Shown piece after piece: positions 35,930 to 46,200 of a DNA stretch of 64,000 nucleotides. The position numbers and the translations under genes are program-made. Within the stretch, counting starts at the first letter, position 1, and each line of letters starts with the position of its first letter. The notes under the pieces were generated by a model. It had not been told where the DNA came from. It saw only the letters and a list, made by a program, of their open reading frames with translations, and searched no databases. This DNA is from an uncultured Clostridia bacterium (lineage in GTDB: Bacteria > Bacillota > Clostridia > Christensenellales > Borkfalkiaceae), in the NCBI GenBank assembly GCA_934272745.1, contig CAKQSI010000004.1, positions 21,422 to 85,421 of the forward strand. The letters are read 5' to 3'.

Positions 35930-38784
35930 GCGCTTTCCTTGACGATCCCAACGCCAGACACGTCATGCGCTATACGGTAAAAGACGTCTTTGACAAAAAG
36001 GGCAACTTCACCGGTATTTCGGTCGTGTGCTGGATCGACGGCGTGAAAGTCATCGATTATACGGTTGCGGCAGGAACCGCAAACGGAGATCCTTCCAAAT
36101 ATCTCGTACCCGCGGTGGTGCTGAATGTTCCCACTTATCCGTTGTCCAACCGCGAGATCTATCTGGACGGCACCGAAGCGTATTCCATCCGCGCTACGGC
36201 GGAATTCCCCAAAAACTTTATCTGGAACGAAGAAAACGAAGTGCCCGGCATTTCCGCGCAGTATGCGGATAGAGCCGTGCAGACCACGCTGTTTATCGAC
36301 GGCGAAAGGGCAGAGAATAAGTTCTTCTTCTCCGAAAAGAAAGTTTACGTCTTAACCTACGAATACGGCGGAACGGAGGTCTATCGCAAAGAAATTCTTG
36401 CGGTGGAACGCATGGACGTCGCGTTTGAGATCACGGAAGTTTCTTACGGCGACGCGAGAGAAGCGTTCGCGCTCCCGACCTACACCGTGACCGATTACGG
36501 CGAAGACGTGAAGAGTGCGGTAAAGATTAAGATTTATCTCGGCGCAAATTATCTGGGCGAAGTTTCCGGCGATACCGCCACCTTTACCAGCAAGATTGCC
36601 GGTATTTACGACCTGCAATATTACTATAAAGAAGTACTGATCGGTTCCTGCAAAATGCATGCGGGATACGAAGGCAATATTCTCGAAGATACGGCAAACT
36701 GGAACAACAAGATCTATCAGGGCTTTACGAGTTATAACGAGCGCGTAACGCTGACCTTTACCGTAGACGAAAGCATGAACAGCATCGTTTCCATTCCGAT
36801 GCGCTGCTTAAGCCCCGGTCAGATCGTCTTCTACAACGGACTTTGTTTCCGCCCGTCTGCGTCCGACAACTTCCTGATGATCCCGCTCGGAGATAAAGTG
36901 TTCGGCGGCGCGGCTTCGCTGACGAATATGTTCTCCTCCAGCATATTCAAGGGGTACTACCACAACTTCTCCTATCAGGTGGAAGACGTGCTGGACGAAG
37001 AGGGCAACCTCGTTGCGCTGCGCATTTACACCTGGGCGGACGGCGTGCTGATGAAATCCGGAAACGACGACTACGTGACCATTACGAGCGATCACCAATT
37101 CTGGCGCGAAGATTTCCGCGATCCCGCAAACCTCATCGCCAGCACCAACGAAGGCTTCCATCTCGTTTCGATTACGTTCGGTGAGAAAAATTCTCAGAAT
37201 TATCTGACTTCGGTTACCGACAGAGTGGAAGTAGAATGGGGAGAAGAGTACGATTTCTCCATGACCTCATCGTTAAAAGAAGCCGCAGTTTCTTCCGTTG
37301 AATATTACGATAAAGACGGAAAAGTTCTGACCGATAAACCGACCGCGGTCGGAAAATATACCGCGAAAGTCACCGTTTCCGCGCCGAATTTCGAGGACGC
37401 TGCGTTCGACGTGGCGTTGCAGATCACCAAAGCGACCATGCGGGACGTGGAAATTCTCGGCGGTACCTTCGATTACGGCGAAACCGGCGTCGTTCGGGTG
37501 AAAAACAAGCCCGCCGGCGCGATGGTGATGTATTCCGTAAACGGCGGAACCTACACGAATAAAGCGCCGCAATATACCGAACCGGGGACGTACGAAGTCA
37601 AAGTCCGCGTCAGCAAGACGAACTATAATAATCTGGTCAAAACGGTTACGATCGTCGTTCTCGAGGTGCCCACCGGAGAAGACTGGACGGACGAAATGCT
37701 TGCCGCGATCAAGGCGGACGATCTCACGAGAGCCGAAACGGGAAAAGAGATCGCTTACGAGGCGGTCTGCGATATTCCCGGCGTCAAGATTTCGTACTAT
37801 TACGATTTCGAACTCGTGGACGGCGTGTTCCGCGTGAAAGAAGCGGGCGTCTACTCTCTGACCGTCAAGATCGAGAAAGAAGGATATCTCCCGCAGAAAC
37901 GTGTCGTGACGATTACCGTTCTCGCGATCGAAAAAGACGACCTGACCATCAAAACGGGTATTATTCCCGAACAGATCGAAGTTCTTCATACGCTGAACGT
38001 CCCCGTATATACCGTGACGCACAACGTGACGGGAGAAGATCTTTCCTCGGTGGTGAAACTGACCGCGCATTACGGCGCTTATCTCGTCAAGGGTCTTGAC
38101 GAAACCGTGAAAACGTTTACGCCGGACGTTCTCGGTACCATGACGCTGACTTATAAGATCGGCGAAGTGGTTCTCGGCGAAAACGAAATTACGGTCGGCT
38201 ATACCGGCAATATGGTTGAGGACGAAGCCCTTTGGGACGACTTGGGATTCAATAAAAAGATCCGCCAGTACAATGCGCGCGTCAATATCGAATTTACGGT
38301 AAACGACGCGACGGCGGGCAGCCTGTTCTTCCTGCCGCTCCGCGCGGAATCGTCGGACGCGGCGTGGTACAACGGTCTTTCCTTCCGTATGCACCCGCTG
38401 GATAATGAAAATCAGGCGTTTTTGATGAGTACCAGCGGCGCCGGACAGGGCATCTTCAACGTCTGGTCGAACAATAACGACTGGATCCACGGTTCCTACC
38501 ACACCCTTTCGTATCAGGTCGTGGACGAACTGGACGCAAGCGGAAAGATCTCCAAAGTCTGTATCTATATGTGGGTAGACGGCAACCCCTGGGTTCCGTA
38601 TTACAGTGAGCGCACCGATCTTGTGTTCTACGACGAGCTGAAAGTGACCAGTTACCTGTACATTTCCGTCGATAACGATACCTGGTGGAAAGACTACTTC
38701 GCCACCCCGGCGAAGATCCTTGCCAATCAGGTACTGACCAACGGAAACAGCAACCTGCAGGTAAGATCGCTTACCATAGGCTAA
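35779..38784 (+). CDS. 3' part of the frameshifted esterase lipoprotein (three beta-sandwich repeats)
   Basis: This 1001-residue frame overlaps the preceding one and has no RBS, signal peptide or promoter. It reads as the continuation: back-extending it gives [17 protein letters not shown], matching the in-frame repeats SIVSIPMRC and [10 protein letters not shown] downstream. It carries three copies of a ~160-residue domain (nt ~35700-36200, ~36690-37170, ~38210-38770) that share a FYNGLSF/WYNGLSF block and a V-x-W-DG strand. Each of the later two is preceded by GYxGNxxED and Ig-like domains. The domain resembles a concanavalin/LamG-type sandwich by pattern only. Function is probably glycan binding or spacing at the cell surface. 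Confidence 0.75.
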   Translation: MYFPLRGDIKKSANPEWFNGLSFDFYRDPGTAIKMRLCVGCESTVSEADMSAFLDDPNARHVMRYTVKDVFDKKGNFTGISVVCWIDGVKVIDYTVAAGTANGDPSKYLVPAVVLNVPTYPLSNREIYLDGTEAYSIRATAEFPKNFIWNEENEVPGISAQYADRAVQTTLFIDGERAENKFFFSEKKVYVLTYEYGGTEVYRKEILAVERMDVAFEITEVSYGDAREAFALPTYTVTDYGEDVKSAVKIKIYLGANYLGEVSGDTATFTSKIAGIYDLQYYYKEVLIGSCKMHAGYEGNILEDTANWNNKIYQGFTSYNERVTLTFTVDESMNSIVSIPMRCLSPGQIVFYNGLCFRPSASDNFLMIPLGDKVFGGAASLTNMFSSSIFKGYYHNFSYQVEDVLDEEGNLVALRIYTWADGVLMKSGNDDYVTITSDHQFWREDFRDPANLIASTNEGFHLVSITFGEKNSQNYLTSVTDRVEVEWGEEYDFSMTSSLKEAAVSSVEYYDKDGKVLTDKPTAVGKYTAKVTVSAPNFEDAAFDVALQITKATMRDVEILGGTFDYGETGVVRVKNKPAGAMVMYSVNGGTYTNKAPQYTEPGTYEVKVRVSKTNYNNLVKTVTIVVLEVPTGEDWTDEMLAAIKADDLTRAETGKEIAYEAVCDIPGVKISYYYDFELVDGVFRVKEAGVYSLTVKIEKEGYLPQKRVVTITVLAIEKDDLTIKTGIIPEQIEVLHTLNVPVYTVTHNVTGEDLSSVVKLTAHYGAYLVKGLDETVKTFTPDVLGTMTLTYKIGEVVLGENEITVGYTGNMVEDEALWDDLGFNKKIRQYNARVNIEFTVNDATAGSLFFLPLRAESSDAAWYNGLSFRMHPLDNENQAFLMSTSGAGQGIFNVWSNNNDWIHGSYHTLSYQVVDELDASGKISKVCIYMWVDGNPWVPYYSERTDLVFYDELKVTSYLYISVDNDTWWKDYFATPAKILANQVLTNGNSNLQVRSLTIG

Positions 38785-38795
38785 AATTAAAACGG

Positions 38796-38820
38796 ACGCG
38801 GGCGTGAAGATCGCCCGCGT
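38796..38820 (+). terminator. Hairpin between the two esterase genes
   Basis: ACGCGGGCG (38796-38804) pairs perfectly with CGCCCGCGT (38812-38820). It is followed by TGCCGTCGTTTT, a weak T tract, so termination may be partial. Confidence 0.65.
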
Positions 38821-38854
38821 TGCCGTCGTTTTGCATGTAAAATAAGGAGCAAAT

Positions 38855-41407
38855 ATGAAAGCTATTCGCATATTATTGGTTTCCGTCGTCGCAGCGGCGC
38901 TGTTTCTGACGTGCGCCGCCTGCGGAAATACGGGCGAACCGAAACCCTCCGCTACGCCGTCAGCGACGATAACGGCGCCGACCGAAGAACCCTCGGCAGA
39001 ACCTACCGAAGAACCTACCATAGAGCCGACGACCGTTCCGACCGAACAGCCTACTTCGGCGCCCACCGATACGCCTACGGCCGAACCCACTACGGCGCCT
39101 TCGCCTTCCGAAGACGGCAAGGAAATGACCGGCGTAGAAATGAAAAACCGGCTCAGCGTGGGGTACGACGGCACGGCGAAAACTTTGACGGTGACCGGCG
39201 CTCCGGAAGGGGCGGAAGTTACCTTTTCCTATAAGGACGAAAAAGGAAACGCGATTGAAGAAGCCGTCGTTCCCGGTGCTTACGAAGTAACCGCCGTTAT
39301 TTCCGCGGAAGGATACCGTTCGCTTACGCTGGTCGGGAAAATGATCATCGTGGACGGCAAGTTGGATTCTCTTATCGGTATCGAGGTCGGCGAGCCGGTC
39401 TACGACGGCACCGCGAAAGAGATTACGGTTTCCGGCTATCCGGAAGGGGCGGAAGTCAGCGTTTCTTATTCCGGCGATAAAGTGACGCAGCACGGCGAAT
39501 GTGTCCGCGCCGGGGAGTATAAAGCGCAGATTCTGATCATCGCAAAGTACTACAGGGATTACCGGAAGACGGTTTCGTTCACCGTGAAAAAGGCGGCAAC
39601 GGAAATTACGGTTTCGCCCGATCAGGAATATCTCTGCACGGGCTACTATCCCGAACTCCGCGTTTCGCTTAATCATAACGAAGCGACGGAGGCGCCTTTG
39701 GGTAACGCTTACCGCCCCGGAACGTATCACGGAAAAATTACCGTTGCGGAAACCGAAAATTACGCTTCGGCGACTGCGGAAGTGGACTATACCATCGTGA
39801 GCAACGGGATCACCGAATCGGTTTACGAAGGGGAAGGACGCGTCAATCCCATCGAAGCGGATTCTTCCGCAAACGCGGATAAAATCGTATACGAAGGATT
39901 TGCGCTTCCCGACGACGCAAAAAAGGAAGCATCCGCCTTCCGACTGCCGCAAATTCTGGCAAACAATATGCTGCTGCAGGCAAAAATGCCCGTCCGCATC
40001 TGGGGAAAAACGCAGACGTCCGGCAGTCTTGTCGCAGTACAGATCTACCACTCGGGAACGCTCGGCGGCAGCACGACCTATCTGCCCGTGGACGGCGATT
40101 ATTTCGAGGGGTATATCCCGGCACAAGGCTACGGGACGGATTATACCCTCCGTATCGTGACGGAAGAGGGAAAATATACCGAAATTACGGGCGTGGCGTT
40201 CGGAGAATTGTTTCTTGCGAGCGGACAGTCCAATATGGGCTGGTCGATGAGCCAGTGCCTGACCCCGAGCGGGGAACAGTTATACGCGAAAGAGATCGCA
40301 AATTCCAAAAACGACGAAATTCGCCTTGCAAGCATCATGCCGCTTGCGACCGACGCCCCGCGCGCGTGGGACGACGACGGTGCGCCTCGTCTTTCCTGGA
40401 GTAAGGCGGAAGGAGGTTCCGTATCCGGATACAGCGCCGCGGCATATTTCTTTATCCGCGAAATGTACGACCTGTACCGCATTCCCTGCGGTATCGTGAC
40501 CGGTTGTATGGGCGGAACGGGAATTTCGGTCTGGACGCCCGAAAAAGAGAACGAAGAGATGATTTCCGCCGGCTATACCAAGCGGTACACGGGGGACGAT
40601 CGCTTTTTGAAAGGGAGCGCGTTCTTCAACGGAACGCTGTATCAGACGCGCAGAATGACCTTCCGCGGCGTTATGTGGTATCAGGGAGAGGGTGATTACG
40701 ATCATTACGCCGAACGCCTTGCCGCGCTGGTTACCGGCTGGAGAAGAGAGTTTGAAAACGAAGATCTGAAGTTCGTCACCGTCGGTATGCCCCGCATGGC
40801 GTCGGGGGAAGACGCGTACGCGCGCTGCAGAGAGGAACATAAACGCGCCTGCACGCTGGTAGATGGGCTTTGCTACAGTTCCAGCGTCGATACCGGGCTT
40901 ACCACGGCGCAGATATATCCCGAAGATTCGCTGAATACCGGCGGGGGCGGCAATTACGGTATTCACCCCTACGAAAAGGAACCGGTCGGGACGCGCAGTG
41001 CCGACGCGTTTGCAAAAAATTTCTTTGCGGCGGAAGGAACTTTGACTTCTCCCACCGTAAAAAGCGTGACAAAGCGCGGAAGAGATGTTATAATAGAATG
41101 CGAAAACGTGGGTTCCGGATTGACGCTCAACGGCGCTGCCGGGTTCCAGATTCTCAATTCCAAAGGAAAATGGATCGACGTTCGCCCCGAAGTAGTGGAC
41201 GGGAAGTATATCGTCTTGTTCGGAAATAACGCCGAACTGCCGAAAGAGGTGGACGAGGTAAAACAGATCCGCTATGGCTGGATCAACGCAAGCGCGTTCA
41301 TTTCCGGCGATATAACGAAATACTCCCAGTGCGTCAGCGTGTATAATACCGCGAAAGGGGCGCGGGCGTATCCGCTGGATTCCTTCTGGATCAAAGAGTC
41401 AGAATAA
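38855..41407 (+). CDS. Surface lipoprotein esterase (SASA/SGNH type), intact paralogue
   Basis: AAGGAGC precedes the ATG. The 850-residue protein has a lipoprotein-type signal (LTCAACGN, Cys23) and a shorter Thr/Pro/Glu linker (~30-88). Three MBG/YDG-like Ig domains follow (VGYDGTAKTLTVTG, EPVYDGTAKEITVSG, then a third to ~320). The SASA-type esterase domain carries ASGQSNMGW (Ser459), VTGCMGGTG and MWYQGEG. It parallels the preceding gene through the esterase domain but stops there, without the C-terminal sandwich repeats. Likely function is deacetylation of an extracellular glycan at the cell surface. Two adjacent paralogues with different C termini suggest duplication and domain loss or gain. 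Confidence 0.88.
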   Translation: MKAIRILLVSVVAAALFLTCAACGNTGEPKPSATPSATITAPTEEPSAEPTEEPTIEPTTVPTEQPTSAPTDTPTAEPTTAPSPSEDGKEMTGVEMKNRLSVGYDGTAKTLTVTGAPEGAEVTFSYKDEKGNAIEEAVVPGAYEVTAVISAEGYRSLTLVGKMIIVDGKLDSLIGIEVGEPVYDGTAKEITVSGYPEGAEVSVSYSGDKVTQHGECVRAGEYKAQILIIAKYYRDYRKTVSFTVKKAATEITVSPDQEYLCTGYYPELRVSLNHNEATEAPLGNAYRPGTYHGKITVAETENYASATAEVDYTIVSNGITESVYEGEGRVNPIEADSSANADKIVYEGFALPDDAKKEASAFRLPQILANNMLLQAKMPVRIWGKTQTSGSLVAVQIYHSGTLGGSTTYLPVDGDYFEGYIPAQGYGTDYTLRIVTEEGKYTEITGVAFGELFLASGQSNMGWSMSQCLTPSGEQLYAKEIANSKNDEIRLASIMPLATDAPRAWDDDGAPRLSWSKAEGGSVSGYSAAAYFFIREMYDLYRIPCGIVTGCMGGTGISVWTPEKENEEMISAGYTKRYTGDDRFLKGSAFFNGTLYQTRRMTFRGVMWYQGEGDYDHYAERLAALVTGWRREFENEDLKFVTVGMPRMASGEDAYARCREEHKRACTLVDGLCYSSSVDTGLTTAQIYPEDSLNTGGGGNYGIHPYEKEPVGTRSADAFAKNFFAAEGTLTSPTVKSVTKRGRDVIIECENVGSGLTLNGAAGFQILNSKGKWIDVRPEVVDGKYIVLFGNNAELPKEVDEVKQIRYGWINASAFISGDITKYSQCVSVYNTAKGARAYPLDSFWIKESE

Positions 41408-41456
41408 CGGGGACGGCGGCTTTTTCCGGTTCCGTCCCGAAAAAGGAGACGGACGA

Positions 41457-42419
41457 ATGAAAAGCGATTTCAGAAAAATGGACGAACTGGCGGTCGGCGG
41501 CGACGGGTTCTATAAAAAAGGCTTCAACGGCGTCAAGGGTATTTACGCCCCGAAGGACAGAAAGGCGGAATTTATCGCCTGCGATGGCGGCGACTTCTGC
41601 TACGTAAAAAGCGAACTGGGGCTTCCCGTTATTTATCCCTATAAAGAAACGGTCTTTTCGCCCAAGGCGGAAGTATTGTTGATGGATCTGGACGGAACCA
41701 CCGTCACCAGTGAAGAATTCTGGATCTATATCATTGAAAGAACGGTGCAGGAACTGCTGCACGATCCCAAATTTACGCTGGAAAATGCGGACGTTCCTTT
41801 CGTCAGCGGGCATTCCACCGCGGATCACCTGATGTACTGCATTCACAAGTACGCCGAGGGGAAAGAACTGGGCGAAGCGATGGAAATTTACCACCGTATC
41901 ACGAAGTTCGAGATGAGCGAGATCATGGCGGGTCGCGGCAACGTCAACGCCTTTACTCCCGCGCCGCACTTAAAAGAATTCCTGACCGAAGTAAAGAAAA
42001 ACGGTATTAAGATCGGGCTGGTGACCAGCGGACTGGACTACAAAGCCATGCCGGAGATCGTCTCCGCATTCCGCAAACTGAACATGGGCGATCCCGTCAG
42101 GTTTTACGACGGTATCATCAACGCCGGCTTCCAGAAGGAAGGCAGGGTGGGAACGCTCGGCGAAGTCTGCGCCAAGCCGCACCCGTGGCTGTATTTCGAA
42201 CTGGCGAAGATCGGTCTGAATGCTTCCGCACCCGAAAAGGTGGTGGGAATCGAGGATTCTTCCGCCGGCGTTCTGTCGCTCAAACTTGCGGGATACAACG
42301 TGATCGGGCTGACCACGGGTAATATCGACCAGAGCGGCGTGGCGTCCCTGTGTTCTTCGCGCGCGACCGACCTGATGGAGGCTCTGCCTTATATTCTGGA
42401 AGGGAAAGCGCGGGACTGA
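41457..42419 (+). CDS. HAD-superfamily phosphatase/phosphomutase-like protein
   Basis: AAAGGAG lies 9 nt upstream. The 320-residue cytoplasmic protein has HAD motif I MDLDGTTVTS (Asp77, Asp79), motif II LVTSG, a motif III lysine in CAKPHP and motif IV GIEDSSAGV, the pattern of the beta-phosphoglucomutase-like subfamily with an alpha-helical cap. Residues 1-70 form an N-terminal extension not typical of the family. It probably dephosphorylates or isomerises a sugar phosphate; its position between the esterase genes and the giant lipoprotein suggests a link to the imported sugar. Confidence 0.82.
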   Translation: MKSDFRKMDELAVGGDGFYKKGFNGVKGIYAPKDRKAEFIACDGGDFCYVKSELGLPVIYPYKETVFSPKAEVLLMDLDGTTVTSEEFWIYIIERTVQELLHDPKFTLENADVPFVSGHSTADHLMYCIHKYAEGKELGEAMEIYHRITKFEMSEIMAGRGNVNAFTPAPHLKEFLTEVKKNGIKIGLVTSGLDYKAMPEIVSAFRKLNMGDPVRFYDGIINAGFQKEGRVGTLGEVCAKPHPWLYFELAKIGLNASAPEKVVGIEDSSAGVLSLKLAGYNVIGLTTGNIDQSGVASLCSSRATDLMEALPYILEGKARD

Positions 42420-42505
42420 GGTTTTTCTGCTTCGCGGCAAAAATATATTTTGCCGGGCGGGGAATGCAACCCGATAAGACAAAATAAAACGATATAAAAC
42501 GGGCA

Positions 42506-42538
42506 ACGGCTTTCGCTTTCGGCGGAAGCCGTAATTTT
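42506..42538 (+). terminator. Terminator after the HAD gene
   Basis: An 11-bp stem (42506-42516 with 42522-42532, one wobble) closes a 5-nt loop and is followed by AATTTTT. Confidence 0.85.
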
Positions 42539-42539
42539 T

Positions 42540-42934
42540 CGCGCAATTTTTTTCGGAAACGCGACTATATATAATATAGGATCGGAAATGGGTATGCCGG
42601 CGAAAAACGCGAAAAAGAGGAGGAGATCCCGTTCCGGCAATACGGCGACCTCCGGCAACGCGGTGACGGAGAGGAGCAGTGACGGAAAGGGGGGTGACGG
42701 AAAGGGACCGAAAATCGGAAAGGGGTGACGGGTGGGAACGGTTGCGACTTTAAAATCTGCAATTATCGGTTGCGCCGGGATCCGGAAGCGGATATTCGGC
42801 GGGGTTCTGAAAAAACGAATGAAAATTCCGTGCATTATTTTGCGGCGGGAGGACAAGCGGCGATACAGAACGCAATAAAGTGTGCTTTTTGGCAATTTGC
42901 CATAAAATATAGGCAATAATTTTATCAAACAATA
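42540..42934. other. Intergenic stretch with GTGACGG repeats
   Basis: GTGACGG occurs at 42663, 42679, 42694 and 42725 in a purine-rich, G-rich segment. A TATAAT at 42570-42575 has only a poor -35. A 46-codon open frame (42588-42728) encodes a basic, low-complexity peptide with no RBS; it is not called as a gene. Confidence 0.5.
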
Positions 42935-42963
42935 TTGACAACACCAAAAACCTGTGTTATACT
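42935..42963 (+). promoter_or_regulatory. Promoter of the giant lipoprotein gene
   Basis: TTGACA (42935-42940), a 17-nt spacer and TATACT (42958-42963). The start codon is about 255 nt further downstream. Confidence 0.92.
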
Positions 42964-42969
42964 TTCTTC

Positions 42970-43225
42970 TGTAAAAAGGGTGAATTATGTCGTTTTTTGT
43001 CTGGTTTTATCGAAAAACTTGCAAAATGTGAACATTTTACGATTTGTAATGTTAAATTCCTTAAATAATCGCAGAAATGTTAAATTAATTTTAACATTTC
43101 GTCCGATGGCAAAAACAGCGACTGTTTTCCCTTGGGAAAAGCGCGCGAAAGCACGTAAGTTTCCCGCGGTAACTACGATTTTTATTGAAAAATAAAAAAA
43201 TAAAAATTATGTGAGGTAGAAAAGA
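42970..43225 (+). promoter_or_regulatory. Long structured 5' leader of the giant lipoprotein gene
   Basis: The leader holds an AAAAAGGGTG followed by a 14-codon frame (ATG at 42987), then a perfect AT palindrome AAATGTTAAA/TTTAACATTT (43075-43099). Two overlapping, mutually exclusive hairpins follow: AAAACAG-cga-CTGTTTT (43112-43128) and TTTTCCC-tt-GGGAAAA (43125-43140). No known riboswitch class was recognised. The overlap of alternative stems is suggestive of an RNA switch or attenuator but is not proof. Confidence 0.45.
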
Positions 43226-46200
43226 ATGATGAGAAAAATCTTATCAACGGCATTCGTACTGATGTTGACATTAGCACTTTGCCTTTCTGCGGCAGCATGT
43301 GCGAAGAAGCCGCCGGTTAATCCGACGCCTTCTACGTCTGTGTCTGTATCGACCTCTCCGTCTACGCCGACGGTGGAGCCCTCGAAGACTACACAGCCCA
43401 GCACACCTACCGTAAAACCTTCTCCGTCGATGGAACCGACGCAGACTCCTACTACGGAGCCGACGACGAAACCTTCGACAGAGCCGACCGTGACGCCGAC
43501 TACGGAGCCGACCGTGACGCCGTCGCCGGATGACGATCATCCCGACTTCGACAAAATGACGAAGGAGGAGTTCAAGGCATGGTGTCAGCGTCATTTTACG
43601 GATAAAACCGTAACGTATAACGGTGAACATCAGACGATCGCTCCCGATTTCCCTGAAGAACTGCAGGATGCGTGGGAGTACAACGAACCCGATGCGGAAT
43701 ACAAAGACGCCGACGCTTATACGATCGATATTCTGGTGCAATATGGCGATTTGTGGTGCGAAGTATCCGCTGTGCTGACGATCGAAAGAGCGGAAGTAGA
43801 ATGGATCGGCGATGCGACCCAGACGTTTGAAGCGGATGGTTCCGTAAAATATCTGGAAGTTTCGACCTCCAGCGGCGGTGCGATTTCCGGTAACGACGGT
43901 ATGAGTTCCGTCGGAACGAAGGAATTCCATCTGACCGTTGCTTCTACCAAGAACTACAACGCAGGCGAAAAAACCTTCACGATGATCATCACCGGTCTTA
44001 CCGACGAACAGGCAAGCCCCGTATTTATGATCAACGACGAAGTTTATGATGCGGAAACCCATGGTGGTTCGGAAGCGAATCCTATCGACGGATTTGTCGG
44101 TCACAACTGCACCTTGCCCGACGGATTCAAGATTATGTCCAACACGGCTGTGGACGGCTATCCGCAGTTCGCTCCGAGTGATATCACCAATTCGGCTTTG
44201 GTTAAAGTCTATTCGTATGCTTCCGGCGACTTTATTACCGGAACGGAAGCGATCACCGTTGCCGAACTGATCGAGAACGCGGATGAGTACAAATACACCA
44301 TCGGCGGCAGAGTCAGACTGGATATCACCGCAACCAACGATATTTACGGCGGCAAGGCCGCAACCGTGTCCATTTACGTCCAAGTTCAGAACGGCGAAGA
44401 CGTTCCCAAGAACAACGCGATGAAAGACGGTTCGTTCGCTACGACCGACCTGTCCGACCTCTTCGGCTGGAATGCGCAGACTTGGGTAAAGGACGGCACG
44501 ATTTCCATCGATTACGACAACTCGCTCCACTTTGACGGAACGGGCGCTCTTCGTATCGACGCAACCTGCGGCAACGGTAACATGACCAGAGTAATGTATC
44601 TCCAGGCAGGATATTATTACAAGTTAACCTTCTGGTATCGTGCGACCTCGGATTACAAGACCGGCGCTTCCCCCGACACGCACGTTTTCCTGGTGGATCC
44701 CCAAGGGCTTAGTTATGACAAAAACGGCGTTCCCAACGACCTGAAGTCTGCGGAATCGGACGCCCACACCAAGATCAAGACTCTGACTCAGATTCCGACC
44801 GAATGGACGAAAGCCGAATCTCAGATGGTTTACGTTACCGAAGACGGATATTACGGCATTGCCATCAAAACCAACGGTATGGTGAGAGGTACTGTCTGGT
44901 TCGACGAAATCGAGGCGTACGTTATCGGCGAAGAACCCGAAGAAGGCGATTACTGGAAGTGGAACGACTACTCCAAGATCACCGCGAAAGACTTCAGCGT
45001 GGTTTCCAACGGTGAATATACTTATACTACGACCACTTCGGAAGAAGGCGTAACCTTCACCTATCTGGTTGCCGAAGGCGACGCGGAATTTGAAGGAACT
45101 CCGGCTGCGGAAGCGAAGATTAACCCCAACGGCGGCATTTTCCGTGGCAGAGTGAAAGTGATTGCGCATAAAGACAGCGCAACTCCCGATTATTACAGAA
45201 TTATCAACGTTACGGTGATCGACGAGACCTTGCCGCAGATTGCTGTCAAGTACTATGCGGAAGACGGCGAAACCGAACTTACCGAAATTGCCGACCTGCG
45301 TCGTCCGGGCGAAACCTTTACGATTGCGGACGAATATAAGAAAGACGGATACGTCTTTATGGGCTGGCAGCTTTTGGATAACGAAGGAAATCCCGTTAAA
45401 GTTTGCCAATGGAAGACTTCGTTCGACCTGCCCGAAGATACCGATCAGGAACTGGGCATGAGATTCGTTGCGACCTACGTTCCCGTCAAGACTGGCAACA
45501 TGGCGCCTCTCGGCGAATTTGCGGGATCCGATCCTACTAGCGGTTGGGGCGATAGTTTTGTTCGTGAATACGACGGCACTGTTTCTTATCTTGCCGACGG
45601 CACCGGTTCCGTTAAGTTCTCCGGCAGCGGTAGCGCTCAGATGAAGATGCCTTTCAGCGCGCAGCGCGGCGTGACTTACGTCATCAGCTTTGCCGCAATG
45701 TCGTCCAATGATTTCGAAGTCGGCGGTTCGTTTGATAGCGGCAACAGCATCCAATCTAAATCCGAAGGCGATCTGGACGGTTCTGCGTTTAACTACAGCA
45801 CCGGCAGCCTGGCCGGCGAAAAGGGTTGGAGAACCTTTGCATTTGAATGGACTGCTCCGTACGACGACGACTTCTTCATCTTCTGGAAGATGCACGGCGT
45901 TGTCAAGGGCGGCGTTTGGTTCGACCACTTCGTTGTAATGGAAAAGAACGCTTACGCAAGTTACAAGACTACCTGGACGACCGATATGGCGAACACCGTT
46001 ACCGTTCCTTCCGGCGCGGTAGACGGCGACAGTGAACTGGGCGGTTACGACTTTGCCGCTACCACCACGCTCGAAGGCGCTACGATTTCTTACCTGGTTG
46101 ACGGTTCCGAAGTCGAAGTGAACGAAGTCGGCGTTCTCGCTTACGGCGTTCACAACGTGACCGTTATCTTCCATGCGGAAGGTTTCGAAGATTACAAAGT

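Noticed and set aside
42588..42728. 46-codon basic open frame near a TATAAT
   Set aside because: No Shine-Dalgarno, poor -35 and composition dominated by GTGACGG repeats; not enough to call a gene.
42660..42731. GTGACGG repeats as a CRISPR-like array
   Set aside because: Units are only 7-8 bp with irregular 8-24 bp gaps and no cas genes nearby.
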